From positions 520,126 through 584,125 of the forward strand of contig NZ_PPCV01000001.1 of NCBI RefSeq assembly GCF_004126535.1: a stretch of 64,000 bases of DNA, given 5' to 3'. Both the position numbers and the translations under genes were made by a program. The notes beneath the pieces are model-generated. The model had not been told where the DNA came from. It ran no database searches and was given only the letters and a program-made list of their open reading frames with translations. This DNA comes from Propioniciclava flava (GTDB lineage Bacteria > Actinomycetota > Actinomycetes > Propionibacteriales > Propionibacteriaceae). This document shows positions 57,861 through 64,000 of the stretch, one piece after another. Positions within the stretch are counted from its first letter, which is position 1. Each line of letters opens with the position of its first letter.

Positions 57861-58595
57861 TCACAGGCCGATCTTGTGGATGAGTGCCTTCAGCGCGTCC
57901 GACGGGCCAGCGAGCAGCCCTTCGTCACGCAACTGCACCACGGCCTGGACCGGGGCACCGTCCGCAGCGACGAGGTTGAGATCGCCGGTGTTGAGTTCCT
58001 CGCTGGTCACCCGCACCGTGACGACGGCCGTCGTGTTGACGGTGGTCACCAACGCGGTGGCGACCTGGCCGGTGACGCTGGAGTCGTTCGGGAGCCGAAG
58101 CGTGACGGCGGCCCCGCGTTCGATGAGCCCGTACTGGATGGGCGTCAGCACAAACTGGGCCTCGACAATCCGGTCGGTTCCCCCGGTGATGACGGCGAGC
58201 GGCTCCCCTGCTGTCAAGTAGCTGCCTTCTGCCGCATGCAGTTCAGTGATGGTTCCCGGGGTGGTGACGCGATAGAGCAGCGTCCCGCTGTCGGCCTCAA
58301 TCAGCAGCCCGCTGGACGAGGCGAGCGCCACGCCGCGAGCGAGGTCCTGCTGCAAGGCGATGCTCGACACGCGAAACAACGGATCCCCCACCGAGACGGC
58401 CTGACCGACCTTCACATACGACGTCACGATCGTCCCGCCGTAGTTGGAGGCCACCACGGCCTTCGGCGCGATGATGGTGGCTGACGTGGACGCGATGGTG
58501 TGCTGCCTTTGGTTGAACACCACGACCAGCCCGAAAATCACGGCGAGGCTGATGAGTCGTCCGATCACCAGGCGAAAGCGATTACTCCAGGTCAT
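57861..58595 (-). CDS. Membrane-fusion-like (HlyD/Alg44-type) protein
   Basis: A 244-residue protein from ATG at 58595, which has GGAGGAG upstream and overlaps the synthase stop (ATGA). One TM (about 9-29) is followed by a biotinyl-lipoyl-like hairpin (VVASNYGGTIVTSYVKVGQA, then VSVGDPLFRVSS), and TPGTITELHAAEGSYLTAGE is the second half-motif. That is the periplasmic-adaptor fold in short form, as in Alg44 of alginate synthesis. By position it should help the GT2 synthase pass its polymer across the envelope. Confidence 0.85.
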   Translation of the reverse strand: MTWSNRFRLVIGRLISLAVIFGLVVVFNQRQHTIASTSATIIAPKAVVASNYGGTIVTSYVKVGQAVSVGDPLFRVSSIALQQDLARGVALASSSGLLIEADSGTLLYRVTTPGTITELHAAEGSYLTAGEPLAVITGGTDRIVEAQFVLTPIQYGLIERGAAVTLRLPNDSSVTGQVATALVTTVNTTAVVTVRVTSEELNTGDLNLVAADGAPVQAVVQLRDEGLLAGPSDALKALIHKIGL

Positions 58596-60283
58596 GATGG
58601 TGACTCCTCCGAACGGGACGCGGTGCCAGGCCGGGTGCGGACGCGCTGCCCTGCGGGCAACTCGGCTTCGCTGTGCACCTGGGCCAGGACAAGGGTGTGC
58701 GGGGTGGTGCGGGGCTCGGGAGCGGCCAAGATCTCCCCCAGCGCGAAGGTGTTGAGCCCGCACCAGACGGTCGCGATCGCCATCGTGGAGTTCAAGATGT
58801 CGCGCCATACCCCGACAGCAGTCGTGGCAGCCAGCAGTACGAAGGTGAGCACCTGGGGGATGATGAAGTTGAACGGAGACGCCGCCTGCTTAGCTGCACC
58901 CGTCACGCTCCACGCCTGGTCGCGTCCGATGAGGACGTTCCCCAGCGCCTTGAAGTAGATCGGGAAGGACGCGCTGGCCAGCGTCAGCACCTCCCAGCGG
59001 AACGATCCCAGCGTGAAGAACGCCAAGAGGACCTGCAACACATAGAACCCGGCATAGGCCAAGAACCATTGGCCGATCCCGATCCCCAGTGAGACGGGGC
59101 GCAGGTCGAAGAAGATCTCCAGCGCGGGGACGAACAGCAGCAGGCCCGGGGCGATGCCGGTCAGGTAGTGCGTCGCGGTGACGAAGTACATGAGCCGTTG
59201 ATCCACCGACAGCCGCCGGCGCGTCAGCAAGGGATTGCTGGTGAGAAGGATCTCGAACCCTCCGGTGGCCCAGCGCAACTGCTGCTTGGAGTAGCCCTCG
59301 ATGGTGTCGGGTGCATCACCGATCGCGAGCGTTTCGGGAAGGAAGACGCTACGCCAGCCCCGACCATGCAGGATCATCGACGTCCACACATCCTCGCTCT
59401 TGGAGTCGGTGTAGATGCCCCCGATGTCGTCCACGGCCGCCCGCCGGAAGACGACGTTGGTGCCGACACAGAAGGCGGCGTTGAAGGCGTTACGTCCGGG
59501 CTGGACGAAGCGGTAGAACATCGACTGCATGTACCCCGCGCCCCGGGCAATGAAGTTGTGCAGGTTGCCGTAGGTCTGTGGCGTTTGGACGAAGGCCACT
59601 GTGGCGTCATCGAAGAACGGAAGCGTCTGCTCCAAGATCCCGGGCAATGGCACGAAATCGGCGTCCAGAATCAGGAAGAACTCCCCCTTGGCCACGCTCA
59701 GCGCATGGTTCAGGTTGCCCGCCTTCGCACCGCCCCCGCTGAGGCGTCGCACGTAGCGGCAGCCCAGTTCCCGGGCCAGCGCTTGCACCTCGTCGGAGCG
59801 GCCGTCGTCGAGGATCCATGTCCAGTGGCGCCCGCGGACCGCTACCGCCGCCTCCGCCGTGCGCCGGATCACGTCGAGGGGTTCGCCGTAGACGGTGATG
59901 AGGATGTCGACGTCCACCACACGCCCACGGATCCTTAGTGGCCACTGCCGGGCATCGCCTAGATGCGCCCGAATCTCGGGGTCGTCTGAGTCGTATAGAG
60001 CGGCTCGGGTGGCGTAGTACGTCCAGTCTCGACGGTCGCGATATCCGACGAGGATGGTCCACATGGCCGCCAGGCCGTGCAGGACCAAGATCGACTCGGC
60101 GGTGATCACCAACAGCCACGGCAGCATGTCGCCGCGGTTCTCCGGACGCCACAGGAACCAGCCGTAGTAGAGGACGCCGAGCGTGGAGAGAACCGTGAGC
60201 AACAACATGAGCGGCGAGTAGGGCCGTCCGTGTCGCGGCATGACGGGTTTCACCGTCAAAGGCATCGACGGACGCATAGTCAT
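58592..60283 (-). CDS. Processive GT2 polysaccharide synthase (cellulose/curdlan-synthase-like)
   Basis: A 563-residue membrane glycosyltransferase. TMs at about 22-45 and 55-80; then the GT2 domain with ILDDGRSDE (157-165), ILDADFVP (DxD 207-209), SEDVW (296-300) and QQLRW (334-338). All D,D,D,QxxRW residues of processive synthases are present. Four to five C-terminal TMs form the pore. No PilZ domain, so no sign of c-di-GMP control. The GH81 gene in the operon suggests a beta-1,3-glucan product. The start is uncertain: ATG 60283 is in frame, but the best ribosome-binding site points to an out-of-frame ATG at 60299. Confidence 0.87.
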   Translation of the reverse strand: MTMRPSMPLTVKPVMPRHGRPYSPLMLLLTVLSTLGVLYYGWFLWRPENRGDMLPWLLVITAESILVLHGLAAMWTILVGYRDRRDWTYYATRAALYDSDDPEIRAHLGDARQWPLRIRGRVVDVDILITVYGEPLDVIRRTAEAAVAVRGRHWTWILDDGRSDEVQALARELGCRYVRRLSGGGAKAGNLNHALSVAKGEFFLILDADFVPLPGILEQTLPFFDDATVAFVQTPQTYGNLHNFIARGAGYMQSMFYRFVQPGRNAFNAAFCVGTNVVFRRAAVDDIGGIYTDSKSEDVWTSMILHGRGWRSVFLPETLAIGDAPDTIEGYSKQQLRWATGGFEILLTSNPLLTRRRLSVDQRLMYFVTATHYLTGIAPGLLLFVPALEIFFDLRPVSLGIGIGQWFLAYAGFYVLQVLLAFFTLGSFRWEVLTLASASFPIYFKALGNVLIGRDQAWSVTGAAKQAASPFNFIIPQVLTFVLLAATTAVGVWRDILNSTMAIATVWCGLNTFALGEILAAPEPRTTPHTLVLAQVHSEAELPAGQRVRTRPGTASRSEESPS

Positions 60284-60494
60284 GGGCAAGGGAGGCCATG
60301 GGCCCACCTCCGATCGTGGCGGGCGCGAGGATCCGAGGGGGAACCGGAGCGTCGCAGCGCGGGTCGGGTGTGCGTTTCGGCTAGTCGAAGAGGTGCGAGT
60401 GCGGTGTCGCATGCGGCAAAGGACGAGGGGGATGGCGGGAGGAGAGCGTTGCTCGCACCGCGCATCCAGGTCGGATCACGAAGGCGGATCCACC

Positions 60495-60572
60495 ATGTCA
60501 GTCGCAGACGGTACCTCGTGGCGGGTTGGGTACCTGATGCCCGAAAGGCTAATGTCCGCCCGCACCATAACC
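60495..60572 (+). pseudogene. Possible 5' end of a gene cut by the ISL3-type terminus
   Basis: An ATG at 60495, with AAGGCGG about eight bases upstream, reads MSVADGTSWRVGYLMPERLM for 26 codons. It then enters the 47-bp mobile-element terminus, where it stops at 60594-60596. The stretch may be the start of a host gene lost to insertion. It is short and not recognised. Confidence 0.25.
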
Positions 60573-60619
60573 GGCTCTTCCCAGATGAGGGTGTAGCGCA
60601 CGTCGCGCGGCGGGCCGGC
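60573..60619 (+). repeat. 47-bp ISL3-type terminus, left copy
   Basis: It begins GGCTCTTCCCAGATGAGGGT and is identical over 47 bases to 63874-63920, in the same orientation. GGCTCTTCC is the start of terminal inverted repeats in ISL3-family elements such as IS31831. The right side here runs straight into an alkylsulfatase fragment, so the body of this element is missing. Confidence 0.7.
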
Positions 60620-60831
60620 TCGGGCCGGTCGTCGTCGTGCAGGAAGGCGAGCCATTCCTGGTCGAAGACCACCTGCCCGTCGTCGGTGTGGACCAGGCCG
60701 CCGGGCAGCGGGGCGAGGAAGCCCCGGCGTGCGTTCTGGAAGTCCTCGTCGTCTTCCATGGCATAGCGGGCGCGGGCGGCGGCGTGCTGCGCGGCGGTGG
60801 CGGCGGTGGCGTCGTTGCGAGCTGCGGACAT
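60620..60831 (-). pseudogene. N-terminal fragment of an alkyl/aryl-sulfatase
   Basis: A gene start with GGAGGGAG seven bases before ATG 60831. The protein runs MSAARNDATAATAAQHAAAR, then DDEDFQNARRGFLAPLPGGL, then DDGQVVFDQEWLAFLHDD, which matches the N-terminus of SdsA1-like metallo-beta-lactamase-fold alkylsulfatases (DFxxARRGFxAPLP). After about 70 of the usual 630 residues it is cut by the ISL3-type terminus. No catalytic part remains. It follows the UvrA2 gene in the same direction. Confidence 0.68.
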
Positions 60832-60964
60832 TGGGTGAACTCCCTCCACGGACGCCCCGGCGAGCGGTCGGCGGTTCCGCGAGGTGCCCCCGACATCAGC
60901 GGCGTGCAGCCGTGCACGCACCCGGGGGATGAAACGACCCTAGACCGGCTCTTCGCCGCGCCAC

Positions 60965-60985
60965 CACCCCCCGAATCAGGGGGTG
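60965..60985 (-). terminator. Hairpin over the UvrA2 stop codon
   Basis: Arms CACCCCC and GGGGGTG (7 bp) around a loop that holds the TGA stop of the UvrA2-type gene. Terminator-like, without a U-run. Confidence 0.35.
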
Positions 60986-63555
60986 ACTAGGGGTCGGAGG
61001 TGGCGTCCCGTCTCGCTGTTCTCGGCCCGCGCGACCGCGCGGGGAGTGCCCTGGGCGACGACGCGTCCGCCGTCGTTTCCGGCTCCGGGGCCCAGGTCGA
61101 TGACGTGGTCGGCGACCGCGATCGTGCGCGGGTCGTGGTCGGCGATCACGACAGTGTTGTCGGCGTCCACGAGCCGCTGCAGCTGGGCGACGAGCAGGTC
61201 GATGTCGGCCGGATGCAGGCCGTTGGTGGGCTCGTCGAGCAGGTACAGGCTGTGCCCGGCCGGCGCGCGGTACAGCTCGCTGACCAGCTTGATCCGCTGC
61301 GCCTCGCCGCCCGACAGCGTGGTGGCGCTCTGGCCCAGCGGCAGGTAGCCCAGCCCGATGTCGGAGAGCAGCCGCAGGATGCGGGCCGGGATCGGCACGT
61401 CGGCCAGCAGTTCGCGCGCCTCGTCGACGCTCATGGCCAGCACGTCGGCGATGGTGGCGCCGCGGTAGCGCACCTGGAGCGTCTCGGGGTTGTAGCGGGC
61501 GCCGTGGCACACCGGGCAGGGGGCGGTCTGGGTCGGCATGAACAGCAGCTCGATGCTGACGGTGCCCTCGCCCAGGCAGTGCGGGCAGCGCCCGGCGGGC
61601 AGGTTGAACGAGAACCGGCTGGCGGTGAAGCGCCGCTCGCGGGCCTCGGGCTGGGCGGCGTACAGCTTGCGGACCGCGTCGAACAGGCCGGTGTAGGTGG
61701 CCAGGTTCGACCGCGACGTCCGGCCGATGGGCTTCTGGTCGACCACGACGAGCCGGTCGACGCCCTCCAGCCCGGACGCCGAGGCCACGGCCAGCCGTCC
61801 CTCGTCGAGCTGCCAGATCGGGACGCCGTCGCCCAGCTCCTCGGCCTCCTCCACGGCGTCGGGATTGCGGGCGTCGTCGGCGGCGACGCCGGCAGCGTTC
61901 AGGTGGCGGCGGGTCTGGTCGGCCAGGACGCGCAGCAGGGTGGTCTTGCCCGCCCCCGACACTCCGGTGACGGTCGTGAGCGCCCCCAGCGGCACCGCGA
62001 CGTCGATGCCGCGCAGGTTGTGGCCGGTGACGCCGTCGAGCCGGATGGCGTGCTGCGGCGTCCGGGGGGCCGCCGGCGCGGGCGCGGGCGGCGCGTCGGG
62101 GCCCAGGTAGCGCGCGGTGACCGAGCCGGCGGCGTCCGTCAGGCCGGCGGCGGGGCCGTTGTAGAGCACCTCGCCGCCGTAGCGCCCGGCGCCGGGACCC
62201 AGGTCGACGACCCACTCGGACTCCCGGATCAGCTGCCCGTTGTGCTCCACGATGAACACGCTGTTGCCCTCGTCCTGCAGGCGGTGCAGCGCGCCGAGCA
62301 GCAGCTCGGTGTCGGAGGGGTGGAGGCCGGCCGACGGCTCGTCCAGCACGTAGAGCACCCCGAACAGCCCGCTGCGCAGCTGGGTGGCCAGGTGCAGCCG
62401 CTGCAGTTCGCCGCCCGACAGCGTGGAGGTGGGGCGGCTCGTGGCCAGGTAGCCCAGCCCCAGGTCGATCAGGATGCCGAGCTGGTCGTCCAGCACGTCG
62501 ATGAGCGCCTGGGCGGCCTGCTCGCGCTCGGCGGGCAGCTCGGCGGTGTCGGGGTGGGTGCGGGCGGCGTCCAGGAAGGAGCGCAGCTCGGTGAGCGGCA
62601 GGGAGGCGGCGTGGGCGATGTTCTCCCCCGCGATGGTGACGGCCAGCGCCTCGGGGTTGAGCCGCAGGCCGTGGCAGGTCGGGCACAGCTGCTCGGTCAT
62701 GAAGGACGCCGCGAGCGCGCGCATGCGCGTGGACTTGGTGTCGGAGAACGTGTGCTCCACCCAGCGCTTGGGGCTCATGTACGTGCCGCGGTAGGACCCC
62801 TCGACGGTGCTGGAGTTGACCAGCAGCGTGGGCTGCTCGTCGGTGGTCAGCACCCAGTGCCGCACCGCCGCCGGCAGCGTCTCGAAGGGGGCGTCGATGT
62901 CGATGCCCAGCCCCTCGAGGATCCGCCGGTAGTTCTGGCCGCCGAACGCCCCGGGCCACGCCGCGATCGCGCCCTCGCGGATGCTGAGTCGCGGGTCGCC
63001 CACCAGCAGGCTCTCGTCGACCAGGAGCTGGCGCCCCAGCCCGGTGCAGGTGCGGCAGGCGCCGACTGCGGTGTTGGGCGAGAAGGAGTCCGAGTCGAGC
63101 GGGGCGGCGTCGCGGGGGAAGCTGCCGGCCAGGTCGGCGGGCCGGAAGCCCTCGGGGTAGGTGCCCGAGCGGGAGTAGAGCATGCGCAGCACGTTGGAGA
63201 CGCGGCTGACGGTGCCGACGGTGGAGCGGGTGCTGCCGCCGCCGTGCTGCTGCCGCAGCGCCACCGCGGGGGGCAGGCCGGTGATGTGGCGGACCTTGGG
63301 CGCCGAGCCCTGGTCGATCAGGCGGCGCGCGTAGGGCGAGACGGACTCCAGGTAGCGCTGGTTGGACTGGGCGAAGATGGTCCCGAAGGCGAGCGAGGAC
63401 TTGCCCGACCCCGAGATGCCGGTGAACGCGACGACCTTGTCTCGGGGGATGTCGACGTCCAGGTCGCGCAGGTTGTTCTCCCGGGCACCACGGACGGCGA
63501 TGCATCCGGGCACGACCTCGGCGGCTGCGTCCTTCTCGGCTGCTGGGGGCTTCAC
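60976..63555 (-). CDS. UvrA2-type ABC ATPase (drug-resistance/excinuclease paralogue)
   Basis: An 859-residue UvrA-family protein with two ABC modules: Walker A TGISGSGKSS and signature LSGGELQR, then TGVSGAGKTT and LSGGEAQR. The second zinc finger is present (CPHCLGEG ... CPVCHG). The UvrB-binding region is reduced, as in UvrA2/DrrC proteins tied to DNA-binding drug tolerance. GTG at 63555 follows TAGCCT by seven bases. The DNA is richer in GC than the neighbourhood and in AGCT tetramers, which are sparse elsewhere in the window; it lies between ISL3-type ends, so it was probably acquired. Confidence 0.88.
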   Translation of the reverse strand: MKPPAAEKDAAAEVVPGCIAVRGARENNLRDLDVDIPRDKVVAFTGISGSGKSSLAFGTIFAQSNQRYLESVSPYARRLIDQGSAPKVRHITGLPPAVALRQQHGGGSTRSTVGTVSRVSNVLRMLYSRSGTYPEGFRPADLAGSFPRDAAPLDSDSFSPNTAVGACRTCTGLGRQLLVDESLLVGDPRLSIREGAIAAWPGAFGGQNYRRILEGLGIDIDAPFETLPAAVRHWVLTTDEQPTLLVNSSTVEGSYRGTYMSPKRWVEHTFSDTKSTRMRALAASFMTEQLCPTCHGLRLNPEALAVTIAGENIAHAASLPLTELRSFLDAARTHPDTAELPAEREQAAQALIDVLDDQLGILIDLGLGYLATSRPTSTLSGGELQRLHLATQLRSGLFGVLYVLDEPSAGLHPSDTELLLGALHRLQDEGNSVFIVEHNGQLIRESEWVVDLGPGAGRYGGEVLYNGPAAGLTDAAGSVTARYLGPDAPPAPAPAAPRTPQHAIRLDGVTGHNLRGIDVAVPLGALTTVTGVSGAGKTTLLRVLADQTRRHLNAAGVAADDARNPDAVEEAEELGDGVPIWQLDEGRLAVASASGLEGVDRLVVVDQKPIGRTSRSNLATYTGLFDAVRKLYAAQPEARERRFTASRFSFNLPAGRCPHCLGEGTVSIELLFMPTQTAPCPVCHGARYNPETLQVRYRGATIADVLAMSVDEARELLADVPIPARILRLLSDIGLGYLPLGQSATTLSGGEAQRIKLVSELYRAPAGHSLYLLDEPTNGLHPADIDLLVAQLQRLVDADNTVVIADHDPRTIAVADHVIDLGPGAGNDGGRVVAQGTPRAVARAENSETGRHLRPLVTP

Positions 63556-63873
63556 CCCACCCAGGCTAACGGGACGGCGTCCCCCACCGGCCCGGGTCGG
63601 CGTCCCCGCACCGCACCAGGACGGGCACGATCGCGCTCCACCGGGACGGGCACGGTCGCTTTCCACCAGGTGAGGTGCCGGACGGCGTCCGCGCGTGGCC
63701 GCCGAATCGTGAGAGCCGACAGGGGCGGAGTCGGCACGCCCAGGACAGCGAGGACGGTGGGCTCAGCCGGACGCGGCCGAGCGCGTCGCGGGGCGACCCG
63801 ACTCCCCCGCCGGCTCCTCCCCCTTCCCGCCCGAGTCTGGACGGCCGCCCGTTCGATGCAGCCGGAGATTTCT
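63556..63873. other. Gene-free stretch between UvrA2 and the right ISL3-type terminus
   Basis: About 318 GC-rich bases. Only the UvrA2 promoter (TAGCCT at 63563-63568 on the minus strand) and CGGGACGGGCACG-like short repeats around 63617-63660 are seen. Open frames here have no protein-like composition. Confidence 0.5.
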
Positions 63874-64000
63874 GGCTCTTCCCAGATGAGGGTGTAGCGC
63901 ACGTCGCGCGGCGGGCCGGCGCGTCGGTGGCCGGATAGAGGTCGAGGTCTCCCGAGGATGAGAGCTCCTACACACTCAGCCCGAAAGACCTCGACGTGCA
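63874..64000 (+). mobile_element. Left end of an ISL3-family insertion sequence (runs off the window)
   Basis: It starts with GGCTCTTCCCAGATGAGGGT, the terminus shared with 60573, and continues past the repeat with a sequence that has no ORF yet (GAGGTCTCCCGAGGATGAGA and onward). That is where the non-coding leader before an ISL3 transposase is expected. The transposase itself would lie beyond 64000. The call depends on the terminus and its duplication. Confidence 0.5.

Noticed and set aside
59607..60299. 230-codon reverse frame starting at the strong ribosome-binding site before the GT2 gene
   Set aside because: Beyond its first residues it is Arg/His/Gly-rich and lacks motifs, and the GT2 frame is clearly the coding one; the start signal itself is kept as a finding.
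61000..63897. 965-codon forward open frame opposite the UvrA2 gene, and another reverse frame within it
   Set aside because: Both are repetitive Arg/Gly/Val/Pro frames caused by high GC; UvrA motifs fix the true frame.
63552..63902. Reverse open frame through the right ISL3-type terminus
   Set aside because: Arg/Pro-rich and crosses the element boundary; no homology seen.

Overview
The window is a 64-kb stretch of chromosome from a high-GC actinomycete, most likely Propionibacteriaceae or a close relative. This rests on GC-rich third codon positions, frequent GTG starts, many apparently leaderless genes, and gene order typical of Actinomycetota. Examples of that order are pyrG-NUDIX-xerD near parA-scpA-scpB-rluB, and dnaG-dgt-dus-glyS-zur-recO-uppS. 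No species can be named from sequence reading alone. Almost everything is chromosomal backbone; the only clear mobile-DNA signal is at the right end.

Layout. 1-3.3 kb: a K+ channel with RCK domains, its small membrane partner, and an FKBP lipoprotein. 3.3-6.9 kb: the chromosome-segregation operon parA-like / small protein / scpA / scpB / rluB, all overlapping. 7-11.3 kb: marR, a VOC protein, xerD, a NUDIX hydrolase and pyrG. 11.4-15.5 kb: a cNMP/CBS/DUF294 sensor-nucleotidyltransferase with an exonuclease, yggS, and a DUF5134 membrane protein with a structured leader. 15.6-19.7 kb: MoxR-DUF58-VWA-VWA. 19.8-27.2 kb: a degenerate kinase-like membrane protein with a HAD phosphatase, a metallopeptidase, an RpiB-family isomerase, and a sugar-phosphate block (phosphoglucomutase divergent from nucleotidyltransferase, galactokinase-type kinase and ROK regulator). 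27.3-33.9 kb: a CAT-anticodon tRNA, a NarL-type two-component system divergent from a two-gene ABC exporter, then metQ-metN-metI. 34-44.8 kb: small envelope and zinc-finger proteins, tRNA-Asn, a sigma factor, dnaG, dgt, dusB, a GH13 enzyme and glyS. 45-51.8 kb: a deaminase, zur, recO, the nickel-pincer genes larC-larE-larB inserted between recO and uppS, and uppS. 51.2-55.8 kb: DUF1349, universal stress protein, MATE exporter, argG. 55.8-60.3 kb: a three-gene polysaccharide locus (GT2 synthase, membrane-fusion-like protein, GH81 beta-1,3-glucanase with a frameshift). 60.5-64 kb: a segment bounded by two direct copies of a 47-bp ISL3-type terminus, carrying a truncated alkylsulfatase and an UvrA2-type ABC ATPase.

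The most interesting points are the putative beta-glucan synthesis/export locus with its own GH81 hydrolase, the lar operon without larA and with a (Glu-His)11 microsatellite in a single-frame larC, the nested-hairpin leader in front of the DUF5134 gene, and the ISL3-bounded right end. A recurrent pattern places a TANNNT-like -10 box six to eight bases before the start codon of at least a dozen genes, pointing to widespread leaderless transcription.

Limits: starts were chosen by eye from ribosome-binding sites, -10 boxes and family lengths; function names come from motifs and recalled family architecture, not from searches.
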